Below, one piece after another: positions 25,258-33,704 of a stretch of DNA of 64,000 nucleotides; within the stretch, counting starts at the first letter, position 1, and every line of letters starts with the position of its first letter. The notes beneath the pieces were generated by a model. The model ran no database searches and was not told the DNA's origin. It was given only the letters and a program-made list of their open reading frames with translations. The translations under genes were made by a program, and so were the position numbers. Origin of the DNA: Paenibacillus typhae (GTDB lineage Bacteria; Bacillota; Bacilli; Paenibacillales; Paenibacillaceae); assembly GCF_900099765.1 (NCBI RefSeq), contig NZ_FNDX01000008.1, forward strand, positions 1 to 64,000, in the 5' to 3' direction.

Positions 25258-25953
25258 ATGACGATACCCACTGTTCCAGCGCTTGTTGTACCGGAGGTGT
25301 TTAGCCGCTGGCTCGAGAGCCGCGGTTTAATATATCAGATCTTGGTTGATTTTTACGGCCGAAAGCCGTCCCTTTCGCTTGTCGCCCAGTGGAGAGCGAA
25401 CCGGCAGATGAGTATTGCTGCAGAGCTGACGGAGGGCGGCAGGGAGCTGAAGCGCTACCTGTGCGGCCAGGACCCGTCGGAGCTTCCACAGATCTGCGAG
25501 AAGGAGAAGGCCGAGTATGTGAGACTGATGAACGAGCGCTCTGCCAGCCTGTTCTCTGCACGCGAGGCTATTCAGCTCGGCCGGGAGCAGGAATTCTGCA
25601 ATGAGCTGTCCGAGCTGTATGCTTCTGCAGGTGTTGTATTTAAGAAGTGCAGCGGCGAAGCGGATGACCATATCTCAATTGAACTGGAATTCATGGCCGT
25701 TATGCATGAACGGATGCTGTTCAACAGCTTCTCTGTGCGCAGCGCAATGGAGCTTCTGGATATCCAGGTACGCTTCCTGGAGGAGCATCTGCTGAAGTGG
25801 ACGCCGCAGTTCTGCAGCCGGCTGAATGCCGCAACGTCCAGCCCGCTGTATTTGGGCCTTAGCCATATGCTGGAGGAATTTCTGCCGCAGGATCTGCAGA
25901 TGCTGCGTGCCTGGAGGGCCTCGCTGGAGAGCAGCGCCTCAACAATGGCATAG
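25258..25953 (+). CDS. TorD/DmsD family molybdoenzyme chaperone
   Basis: A 231-residue all-helical protein. The family pattern is seen in RGLIYQILVDFYGRKPSLSL near the start and in the C-terminal segment FLEEHLLKWTPQFCSRL, followed by SPLYLGLSHMLEEFL. TorD and DmsD chaperones bind a molybdoenzyme apoprotein and help cofactor insertion. The ATG at 25258 follows AGGGAGG; a longer frame from 25054 has no ribosome site and would span the promoter. No reductase gene is adjacent, so the client is either the oxidoreductase at 6.5 kb or an enzyme elsewhere. Confidence 0.85.
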   Translation: MTIPTVPALVVPEVFSRWLESRGLIYQILVDFYGRKPSLSLVAQWRANRQMSIAAELTEGGRELKRYLCGQDPSELPQICEKEKAEYVRLMNERSASLFSAREAIQLGREQEFCNELSELYASAGVVFKKCSGEADDHISIELEFMAVMHERMLFNSFSVRSAMELLDIQVRFLEEHLLKWTPQFCSRLNAATSSPLYLGLSHMLEEFLPQDLQMLRAWRASLESSASTMA

Positions 25954-26000
25954 GATGGCGGGAACGCTATCCTAGCTATATCTGAATATACTTAATGCTG

Positions 26001-26036
26001 AAAAGGCGCCTTTCCGTTTAGGGAAGGCGCCTTTTT
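26001..26036. terminator. Bidirectional terminator between the TorD-type and RND genes
   Basis: AAAAGGCGCCTTTCC (26001-26015) pairs with GGGAAGGCGCCTTTT (26021-26035), with one extra base in the stem. T runs occur on both strands. It serves two convergent genes. Confidence 0.88.
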
Positions 26037-26050
26037 CGGCTTTCTATAAT

Positions 26051-29000
26051 TTACTCCTGGGCCTGCTTCTTGCGGAATTTCATCAGGAACTCATAGACTA
26101 CCGGCACGACAACGAGTGTCAGCAGGGTAGAGCTGACCAGCCCGCCGATAACGGTCACGCCGAGTCCCTTGGAAATAATGCCGGCGCTGTTCTCAAGGCC
26201 GGTGACCAGCGGAAGCAGTGCACCGATGGTGGCCAGCGCCGTCATCAGAATCGGGCGGAGACGGGTGCCGCCGGCCTCAAGCAGAGCCTGCCGCGTGGTC
26301 ATTCCTTCATTTTCTTTGTGGATGACACGGTCAATCAGTACGATCGCGTTGGTTACGACGATCCCGATCAGCATCAGCGCGCCCATGAGCGCGGAGACAT
26401 TCAGCGTCTCCCCGGCCAGCAGCAGGGCAACGAGGGCGCCAATGACGGTGAACGGCAGGGAGAACAGGATCGCGAACGGTGCCAGACCGCCGCCGAAGGT
26501 GACGACGAGCACAAAGTATACAATGGCAACGGCCGCTGCCATGGCGATTCCAAGCTGGCCGAAGGTTTCATTGATCTGCTCGGTTACACCGCCAAAGGAG
26601 ACGGTGACTCCATCAGGGAGATCGAGCGCTTCTATTTTTTCCTTCACAGTGTTGGAAGCACTGTTTACGTCAGTAGCGATAATGTCTGCAGTGACTTCTA
26701 CGCTCATTTTACCGTCGATCCGGGTGATCGAGTCCGGTGAAGTGCCTTTTTCGATGGTTGCGACCTGGCTGACCGGCACTGTAAATCCAAGCGGCGAGGC
26801 GAGCATGGCGTCTTCCATCTCCTGAATGCTGCTGTAAGTGGTTGTATCAGCTTCAATGTAGACGTTGTAGTTCTTACCGTCCACAGCCACTTCAGTCAGC
26901 ACCGGACGGGTATTCACCGGGCTCAGCTTCATCGCGAGCTGTCCGGCAGTCAGACCGAGCGAGCTGAGCTTGGCCTGATCGGCAACGATCGTGTATTGCT
27001 CATAGGATTCAGAGAGGCTGGTATCCCCATCCTTGAAGTTTTTGGTGTCGGCATTCACAATGCCGGCTATCTCGTCGGCCACCGGCTTCAATTGCTCCAG
27101 CGTGTCGCCAAAGATATTTACAGTCAGCGTATTGCCGCCGAGACCGCCGCCGGTCATACCGGACATGTCACCCCACACGCCATCCGGCACTTCAGCCGTC
27201 AGATTTTCAATTAGCTCTTCTTTTACCGTCTCAAAGTCTGGAGTATCGCTGTCATAGGTAATATAGAAAAGGCCGGAGTTATTAGAACCCATTCCCATAA
27301 ACCCGCTGCCCCCGATGGAGTACTGCAGGTTGGTCACATGCTTCTGGGCGAGAATGAATTTCTCAGCCTCCAGACCATGCTCCTGTACATCCTCAGCCGT
27401 CTGTCCGGCTTTTGGCGTGAAGGTCATAATTACACTCTTGTCCTCCTGGGAAGGCATGAAGCTGACCCCGATCGGTTTGATCAGGAACAAGCTGCCTGCA
27501 AGCAGCAGAACTGCGGCTCCAAATGTAATCAGTTTATGAGAGAGACACCAGTCCAGGATTCTCTGATAGCCGGCAGCCATTCTGCCCGGTTTTTCCTCGT
27601 GCACTTTTTTGCCTTTTTTGAGGCCGCCCCGGAACAGGGAATGAGCCAGTGCAGGCACAAGCGTGATAGCCACAATCAGGGAAGCAATCAGCGAGAAGAC
27701 CATGGTCAGGGCAAACGGCAGGAACAGCTCGCCCACCATTCCGCTGACAAAAGCAAGCGGCAGGAATACGGCGATCGTAACAATCGTCGAAGACATGATG
27801 GGTACGAACATCTCGCGTGTAGCCGCGCTGATCAGCTCTCTGCCGCGCAGCTTCTCGCCGGAAAGCGACATGCGGCGGTAAATATTCTCGATAACGACAA
27901 TCGAGTCATCGACTACCCGGCCTATGGCCACGGTCATCGCGCCCAGCGTCATCATATTCAGGGTAATGTCCATCTGGCGCAGACACAGCACAGCAATGAG
28001 CAGCGACAGCGGAATGGAGATAATGGAAATGATGGTGGAGCGGATATTCCGCAGGAACAGCAGGATGATCAGGACTGCGAAAAGGGCGCCAAAAACAGCT
28101 TTGGACAGCATCGTATGCACAGAATCCTCAATCGGCTTACCCTGATCAAGCAGTACAGTCAGGTCAAGCGACCCGTACTGCTGTTTAAGCTCCTCGGTCT
28201 TGTCCTTGACGCTGTTTACAACCTCAACCGTATTGGCATCATTAGCCTTCACAATCTGGATGCCGATGGATTCCTTGCCGTTCGTACGAGAGATCGACTC
28301 CGATTTGCCGGTAACCTCAATTGCGGCAAGCTCTCCAAGCTTCACGGTCGGAAGTCCGGCGGCAGCTGCATTAGCCGCGCCAGCACCAGCAGCACCAGCG
28401 GCACCTGCACCGGCATCGGCTGAACCCGAGGCAGCGGAAGGCACAAGCGGCACAGTCAGATTTTCAAGATCCTCCACCGTGCTGATATTGCCGTCTACGA
28501 CAACCGCCTTTTGTGATTCGTCCAATTCAAACAGGCCAAGCGGTACACGCAGGGACGAGGCCTGGACAATGCCTTTTACCGTATCCTCGGTCAGGCCGTA
28601 TTGCTTGAGTTTCGCCTGGTCAAACTTGAGGGAGACTTCCTTCACATACTGGCCGGCGATCGACACGGAGGCGACACCCTCGATATCTTCCAAGGCAGGC
28701 CGGATGTCGTTCTCAGCAATACGGGTAAGCTCCTCAAGATCCGCCGGGCCGTTGCCCGCCAGGCTGAGCGAGATCACCGGCAGCGAGCTTAGGCTGAACC
28801 GGGAAATCTGCGGCTTCCGGGCATCCTCCGGCAGAGTCACTTCATTCAGCGCCTCGCGTACAGCGGCTGTGGCATTATCCAGATTTGTTCCGTAATCGAA
28901 CTCAATCTGGATGCTGGAGGCATTCTCCAGCGATGACGATGTAATGGTCTTGACACCGTCCACATTGCGGAGCTTCTGCTCCAGCGGCTTGCTGACATCA

Positions 29001-29185
29001 TTAACGACGCCCTCAGGCGCTGCACCCGGATATATCGTTGTAACGCTGAGATAAGGGATGCTGATATTAGGCAGTGTCTCCTGCTTCATCGTCAGACCGC
29101 TGTACAGTCCGGCGAATACGATAATGATCGTCAGAAGCCAAATCGCAAATTTGTTTTTGAGTGAAAATTGAATCAGGCTTTTCAT
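26051..29185 (-). CDS. RND efflux transporter (SwrC/AcrB-like)
   Basis: A 1044-residue proton-driven exporter with 12 transmembrane helices and two large external loops, as in AcrB and in Bacillus SwrC (YerP). Helix 4 has the essential acidic pair in GRVVDDSIVVIENIYRRM. The N-terminal QFSLKNKFAIWLLTIIIVF and GALMLIGIVVTNAIVLIDRV are typical. An Ala/Gly-rich stretch (about residues 249-277) interrupts the first loop. No membrane fusion protein gene is nearby; Gram-positive members often work without a linked one. It begins 3 bases after the TetR gene ends, so the two are co-transcribed. SwrC-type pumps confer surfactant or drug resistance. Confidence 0.92.
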   Translation of the reverse strand: MKSLIQFSLKNKFAIWLLTIIIVFAGLYSGLTMKQETLPNISIPYLSVTTIYPGAAPEGVVNDVSKPLEQKLRNVDGVKTITSSSLENASSIQIEFDYGTNLDNATAAVREALNEVTLPEDARKPQISRFSLSSLPVISLSLAGNGPADLEELTRIAENDIRPALEDIEGVASVSIAGQYVKEVSLKFDQAKLKQYGLTEDTVKGIVQASSLRVPLGLFELDESQKAVVVDGNISTVEDLENLTVPLVPSAASGSADAGAGAAGAAGAGAANAAAAGLPTVKLGELAAIEVTGKSESISRTNGKESIGIQIVKANDANTVEVVNSVKDKTEELKQQYGSLDLTVLLDQGKPIEDSVHTMLSKAVFGALFAVLIILLFLRNIRSTIISIISIPLSLLIAVLCLRQMDITLNMMTLGAMTVAIGRVVDDSIVVIENIYRRMSLSGEKLRGRELISAATREMFVPIMSSTIVTIAVFLPLAFVSGMVGELFLPFALTMVFSLIASLIVAITLVPALAHSLFRGGLKKGKKVHEEKPGRMAAGYQRILDWCLSHKLITFGAAVLLLAGSLFLIKPIGVSFMPSQEDKSVIMTFTPKAGQTAEDVQEHGLEAEKFILAQKHVTNLQYSIGGSGFMGMGSNNSGLFYITYDSDTPDFETVKEELIENLTAEVPDGVWGDMSGMTGGGLGGNTLTVNIFGDTLEQLKPVADEIAGIVNADTKNFKDGDTSLSESYEQYTIVADQAKLSSLGLTAGQLAMKLSPVNTRPVLTEVAVDGKNYNVYIEADTTTYSSIQEMEDAMLASPLGFTVPVSQVATIEKGTSPDSITRIDGKMSVEVTADIIATDVNSASNTVKEKIEALDLPDGVTVSFGGVTEQINETFGQLGIAMAAAVAIVYFVLVVTFGGGLAPFAILFSLPFTVIGALVALLLAGETLNVSALMGALMLIGIVVTNAIVLIDRVIHKENEGMTTRQALLEAGGTRLRPILMTALATIGALLPLVTGLENSAGIISKGLGVTVIGGLVSSTLLTLVVVPVVYEFLMKFRKKQAQE

Positions 29186-29188
29186 AAG

Positions 29189-30121
29189 TTACGTTTCTGC
29201 TCCTCTCTCTAAAAAAGCGCATGAATTTGGAATGTAAGGCGAAACTAGCTTTTGCAGTGCTTCAAGCTCCCCCTGCACAGCCGGATAGGCCTGGAGGTTG
29301 GCAATCATTCCCCGGATAATCGCTTTGCGGGGCTCCGGCATCAGGAATTCGCTCTCCAGAATGGACAGGGACTCCAGACCATCGTCTGCGTCCGGTTGCC
29401 CGTCAGACGGAGCGCTGCTGAGCGTATTCCGCATCTCTTTGATGAGCTGCAGCGGACTGCGGCGCCGGCTGCCTTCATGGCCGTTCAGCCAGCTCTCCAG
29501 CACGCCGGCGGTAATCAGCGGCTCCTGACGGCCGGTCAGCAGGCCTTGCGCAACAATGTCGAGCAGATCGACCAGATGATCCGCCATGCGCGAGATCGCA
29601 ACCTGCGATTCCTGGCCAAAGATCAACCGGATGAAGGCATGGAGCATGCCGTCCGCGAACAGGAACAGGTCCCCTGTGTAAGGGAGAATCTGAGGGCCGT
29701 AGAGTGTGTTCAGCTTGTTCTGGAACCACAGTACAAGCGGTGCACTTGCCTTGCGGATCCATTCCGGCACTTCATTGCCGCCTTTCCCGGCCAGCTCCTG
29801 AAACTGCCGCTGCAAAAACTCGCGCAGCTCGTATACATGGGTCAGCAGAATCTCCACCTGGTTACGCAGCTTTTCCCGCGGGCTGCTGCGGCTCTGCAGC
29901 TCTTCCCGCTGAAGCGGATCATGGATCATCCGCAAGCAGTGCATGTAAATGCTGCGCTCCAGCTCCTCCTTGGATTTGAATACCAGATAGAGGCTGCCCT
30001 TGGAGATCCCGCACAGCTCGGCAATTTCCTGCATGGAGGTGGAGGTGGAGCCCTTTACCGCGAACAGCTGCATGGCGGTCTTGATAATCAGTTCCTGTCT
30101 GTTTGCATTTTTATCAGCCAC
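29189..30121 (-). CDS. TetR family regulator of the RND pump
   Basis: A 310-residue repressor, longer than the usual 190-220 residues. The helix-turn-helix lies at about residues 29-54 (SMQEIAELCGISKGSLYLVF). The rest is a helical ligand-binding domain with an extra C-terminal extension of about 100 residues (SLSILESEFLMPEPRKAIIR). It is the first gene of an operon with the RND pump. A 16-bp palindrome lies at the predicted transcription start of this operon, which fits autorepression relieved by a pump substrate (inference). The ATG at 30121 follows GAAAGGGGC on the minus strand. Confidence 0.9.
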   Translation of the reverse strand: MADKNANRQELIIKTAMQLFAVKGSTSTSMQEIAELCGISKGSLYLVFKSKEELERSIYMHCLRMIHDPLQREELQSRSSPREKLRNQVEILLTHVYELREFLQRQFQELAGKGGNEVPEWIRKASAPLVLWFQNKLNTLYGPQILPYTGDLFLFADGMLHAFIRLIFGQESQVAISRMADHLVDLLDIVAQGLLTGRQEPLITAGVLESWLNGHEGSRRRSPLQLIKEMRNTLSSAPSDGQPDADDGLESLSILESEFLMPEPRKAIIRGMIANLQAYPAVQGELEALQKLVSPYIPNSCAFLERGAET

Positions 30122-30160
30122 AAGCTGTTATAGCCCCTTTCTGACTTGGTGGTTCTACAA

Positions 30161-30209
30161 TTGACTGAAGGGTCAAAAAGATTATAGTATAGATTCCGGG
30201 CCAATTCAA
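30161..30209 (-). promoter_or_regulatory. TetR-RND promoter with overlapping palindromic operator
   Basis: On the minus strand, TTGAAT (30209-30204) and TATAAT (30186-30181) are 17 bases apart, an excellent sigma-A promoter. TTGAC-TGAAGG-GTCAA (30161-30176) is a perfect palindrome covering the predicted start site near 30174. Its position, 40-60 bases before the TetR start codon, is that of an autoregulatory operator. Confidence 0.7.
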
Positions 30210-30294
30210 ACCAGTAGGAAGAAACCGATTCTTCAGGTAATATATAGATGGGAAATTCAAGTGTTGAAAGGTTGAAGAAGAGAGTAGGTTGTCT

Positions 30295-31803
30295 ATGAGA
30301 AGAGGATTGCAGGCTCTGGTCATCATTGCAGCTTTGCTGGCATTTTATTATTTCGGATTCGGCATTTTTGGCAGTACGGCGGGGACGATCATCAGTATTT
30401 TCTCCACGCTGACGGTAATCTCCATCGGCCTGGGTATTTTTATGGAGAATCGTAACCCCTCCACTACGATGGCCTGGATTCTGCTGCTGGCGCTTATTCC
30501 GGTGCTTGGACTGGTGTTTTATTTTCTGTTCGGACAGAACGTATTTAAACGGCGCAAATATGACAAAAAAGCGCAGCGTGACCTTATGGCCTACGAGCGG
30601 ATCGAGAACGATGCCCTGCATACATATCAGGACTGGTCGATATTTGATTCCACCCGCCAGAAGCTGCTGGGGCTGTCTCAGCGGCTGGCCCGGACGCCGG
30701 TCTCGTTCAGCTCGGAGACCCGGATTCTGACCAACGGGGAGGAAACGTTCGGCACGCTGCTGCTGGAGCTGCGGCAGGCGCAGCATCATATCCATATGGA
30801 GTACTACATCTTTCGGGCAGACCACATCGGTACGCGGATTCAGCAGATTCTGATCGAGAAGGCCCGTGCAGGTGTTGCCGTCAGATTTATGTACGATGCC
30901 GTAGGCAGCATGCAGCTCTCCAAGGCTTTTCTGAAGGAAATGACTGATGCGGGGGTGAGGGTGGCGGCTTACGGCAATTCCACCTCTTTTTTCTCCAGCC
31001 GGGTTAACTACCGCAATCACCGCAAAATCGTCGTGATCGACGGGGATGTGGGTTTCATGGGCGGGCTGAACGTCGGGGACGAATACCTGAGCCGGAGCAA
31101 AACGTACGGCTTCTGGCGGGATACCCATATGCTGCTGCGGGGCGAGGCGGTGCGGACAATGCAGATTATCTTCCTGCAGGACTGGATGCACACTACCGGC
31201 GAGTCGATCCTGGAGCAGGATTATCTCTCGCCCCAACTGCGATTTACCAATGGGGACGGCGCCGTGCAGATTATTGCCAGCGGGCCGGATAACGAGCGGC
31301 GGGCGCTGAAGAATATCTTTTTCTCCATGATTACCTCTGCGGAAAAATCGGTGTGGATCGCCAGCCCCTACTTCATCCCGGATGAGGACATTCTGACCGC
31401 GCTGCGGGTAGCGGCCATGTCCGGGCTTGATGTGCGTCTGCTGTTCCCCGCCAAGCCGGACAAATGGCTGCCGTTCCTGGCTTCGCATTCCTATTTTCCG
31501 GTTCTTCTGGAGTCCGGTGTGAAGATTTATGAATATGAGAAGGGCTTTATTCACTCCAAGCTGCTCATCATCGACGGGGAGGTGGCCACAATCGGTACAG
31601 CCAATATGGATATGCGCAGCTTCCACCTGAATTTTGAGGTGAATGCGCTGCTGCTGCAGACGGAGAGTGTAGCCCGCATTGTGGCTGACTTCGAGCGTGA
31701 TCTGCTGTCCACACGCCAGATTGTGCATGAGGCTTTTATGAACAAACGGCTGCTGGAGCGGCTGCTGGAATCGGCAGCCCGGCTCATGTCGCCGCTGCTG
31801 TAA
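30295..31803 (+). CDS. cls: Cardiolipin synthase
   Basis: A 502-residue membrane-bound phospholipase-D-family enzyme that joins two phosphatidylglycerol molecules into cardiolipin. Two N-terminal transmembrane helices (about 7-25 and 33-80 region with MAWILLLALIPVLGLVFYFL) are followed by two complete HKD motifs: HRKIVVID from His242 and HSKLLIID from His420, each with the GGLN or TAN context downstream. The ATG at 30295 is used; a TTG two codons upstream is equally close to the weak ribosome site AGAGAGTAGG. The gene is divergent from the TetR-RND operon and converges with another phospholipase-D-like gene. Confidence 0.93.
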   Translation: MRRGLQALVIIAALLAFYYFGFGIFGSTAGTIISIFSTLTVISIGLGIFMENRNPSTTMAWILLLALIPVLGLVFYFLFGQNVFKRRKYDKKAQRDLMAYERIENDALHTYQDWSIFDSTRQKLLGLSQRLARTPVSFSSETRILTNGEETFGTLLLELRQAQHHIHMEYYIFRADHIGTRIQQILIEKARAGVAVRFMYDAVGSMQLSKAFLKEMTDAGVRVAAYGNSTSFFSSRVNYRNHRKIVVIDGDVGFMGGLNVGDEYLSRSKTYGFWRDTHMLLRGEAVRTMQIIFLQDWMHTTGESILEQDYLSPQLRFTNGDGAVQIIASGPDNERRALKNIFFSMITSAEKSVWIASPYFIPDEDILTALRVAAMSGLDVRLLFPAKPDKWLPFLASHSYFPVLLESGVKIYEYEKGFIHSKLLIIDGEVATIGTANMDMRSFHLNFEVNALLLQTESVARIVADFERDLLSTRQIVHEAFMNKRLLERLLESAARLMSPLL

Positions 31804-31847
31804 GCAGAGACCAGGCTTACGCAACATAGACAAGCACAGGCAAATAC

Positions 31848-31891
31848 AATAACCGCCGGAAAGAAGCGACTCAGGCTTCCCGGCGGTTATT
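31848..31891. terminator. Hairpin between convergent cls and the PLD-like gene
   Basis: A perfect 12-bp stem, AATAACCGCCGG (31848-31859) with CCGGCGGTTATT (31880-31891). The U tract is short on both strands, so its efficiency is uncertain, but its place between two convergent genes supports a terminator role. Confidence 0.7.
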
Positions 31892-31904
31892 CGTCTGCCT
31901 ATGC

Positions 31905-33431
31905 TTAAAAGGTGGTGAGGCCCAGCCTGGTCTGCACCCGGTAAAGGAGGTATTTCAGCCAGGTAACTCCGCTCTGGTACTCCTCAAGCGGCAGGCTGTA
32001 TTCGGCTCCCTGGTTATTCCACAGCCGGCTGAAGTAGCCGGTCATCTCTGCATACAGCGGCTGATCCTGCGGTACGGACACCCACAGGTTATTTTCTAGA
32101 TTATAATCATCCAGATTGCGGGTTGTGAAGTTCGTTGAGCCGCCCAGCACAATAGATTTGCCGGAGGCCTTGGCGATGAACATCAGCTTGGTATGATACT
32201 GCTCCTTTCCGGTGTTATACCAGCGAATGGCAATCTTTCCGCCAGAACGCTCGTTTAGATTCAGGGCTACAGGGCGGTTGGGGATGCCGATTTTGTCGCG
32301 GCCGAAGGCATTCTGGTTCGGGTCCAGCAGCAGCCGCACCTCTGCACCGCGCTCTGCTGCCTCCAGCAGCTCGCGGATAACGGCATCATCGGCCAGGTAG
32401 AACATACCCATCCAGATGGTATCGCCTTCTCCGGCACTCCGGATGCCCTCCAGTGTATATTTATAGACTTTGCCTTCGGTCAGATAGCGGATATCCAGCG
32501 GCCCGTCTGCGGTCTGCGAATACTCCGGTGTCCCGGTCAGAAGCGGGCCTGCACCGGAGAGGTCAGCCGCCGCCTGTTCGGTGCGCAGAATGTCGGCGAT
32601 AACCGGGCCTTGCACCTCCAGCGCAATGTTGGAATGGTAGGCGCTCGGGTCATGCACATTGCCTGAAGAAATCAGGGCTGACTGCTCACTGACTACCACT
32701 TTACGGTGATTGGCTTTTACATTCAGCAGCTTCAAATAGGAGCGTGCGGTTATATCGGGCCCGCCGCTGGCCATCAGATTGGGAATCCAGCCGTTGCCCG
32801 ACTGCCCGAACCATTGAATGAAGGTACGCCATACTGCGGAGTATGCAGGCGTGGAATCGCGGAGCTTGTCTGTATCTGTGATGACCACCCTGATACCGGC
32901 GGCCTTCAGCTCCTCCAGCAGATGATTGGGGGCAGAGCCGTAGTTGGTATTAACCTCATCGGTGATAAAAACAATGTCCATAGCCGGATAAGCGGCTTTA
33001 TGGGCAATAAGCTTATCGGTTAGCGCCCCGCTGACCGCCGGGAACTGCTGGTCCTTATGGGTATAGTCATTGAACAGGAACAGGTCGATAACGAGAAACT
33101 GTCTGGACTCCTCGATAATCTGCAGAATCCTTGGCAGAATCTGTTCTTCCCGCCCTCCGTCCGCGCTGCCGTCCGGATAAGTAAGATCATGCCAAAAATG
33201 GACGTCATCTACCTTATAAAGAGGGCTTTCATAGGAAATTCCAGGCGGTAGCGGCTTATGCGTCTGGTAGATCATGACACCGGCCAGCCAGACCAGGAGC
33301 AGCAGGGCAGCAGACAAAAAAATATGGCGGTGCTGCCGCCCGGGCCTGGAGGGGGCAGAGGACGGGCCGCTTATGGAATTGCTGGATCGATAAAGGTGTT
33401 CTTCTGTGCCGGGTTGTCTGCTTGAATTCAT
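31905..33431 (-). CDS. Membrane-anchored phospholipase D-like protein
   Basis: A 508-residue protein with one N-terminal transmembrane helix (about 36-56, FLSAALLLLVWLAGVMIY) and a large outer part with two PLD-type halves. The first motif is HRKVVVSE from His242 and the second HTKLMFIA from His413. Both keep His and Lys, but the usual Asp is Glu in the first and Ala in the second, while GGSTNF follows the second. It may be a phosphodiesterase or transferase with altered chemistry. The ATG at 33431 is chosen because AGGAGG lies eight bases upstream; the longer frame has none. It has no operon partner. Confidence 0.75.
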   Translation of the reverse strand: MNSSRQPGTEEHLYRSSNSISGPSSAPSRPGRQHRHIFLSAALLLLVWLAGVMIYQTHKPLPPGISYESPLYKVDDVHFWHDLTYPDGSADGGREEQILPRILQIIEESRQFLVIDLFLFNDYTHKDQQFPAVSGALTDKLIAHKAAYPAMDIVFITDEVNTNYGSAPNHLLEELKAAGIRVVITDTDKLRDSTPAYSAVWRTFIQWFGQSGNGWIPNLMASGGPDITARSYLKLLNVKANHRKVVVSEQSALISSGNVHDPSAYHSNIALEVQGPVIADILRTEQAAADLSGAGPLLTGTPEYSQTADGPLDIRYLTEGKVYKYTLEGIRSAGEGDTIWMGMFYLADDAVIRELLEAAERGAEVRLLLDPNQNAFGRDKIGIPNRPVALNLNERSGGKIAIRWYNTGKEQYHTKLMFIAKASGKSIVLGGSTNFTTRNLDDYNLENNLWVSVPQDQPLYAEMTGYFSRLWNNQGAEYSLPLEEYQSGVTWLKYLLYRVQTRLGLTTF

Positions 33432-33600
33432 TGAGGGATCCTCCTGGGTCTGCTCCGGATATTGTAACAATCTATTACCTCCCCGGAAGCATAAGTGAAG
33501 CAGCTGTATCCAAAAAGCCTGAACGCCTCAACTTGCATTTTTTGCTGAAGCATGGAAGGTTATTCCTAAAGCGTTACAGATAACAGGCTAACTGCATCTG

Positions 33601-33647
33601 ATGACATAACACAAGTACAAATGTATAATGAGTGTAAATGATTTGTA
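33601..33647 (+). promoter_or_regulatory. Promoter of the CarH-like gene with three 11-bp-phased TGTA half-sites
   Basis: ATGACA (33601-33606) and TATAAT (33624-33629), 17 bases apart, form a good sigma-A promoter. TGTA occurs at 33622, 33633 and 33644, exactly 11 bases apart, overlapping the -10 box and the start-site region. Three or more direct repeats at 11-bp steps is the organisation known for CarH operators. Autorepression in the dark is the natural reading (inference). Confidence 0.75.
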
Positions 33648-33704
33648 TAAGGTTTGAATATCTAAATACTATGAACGGGTTACGGAAAGAGAGTGGGGTG
33701 CAAC

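Noticed and set aside
30088..31833. Long open frame on the minus strand opposite cardiolipin synthase
   Set aside because: It is rich in Gln, His and Arg as expected from the antisense of a coding gene, and cls on the other strand has both HKD motifs and a normal length.
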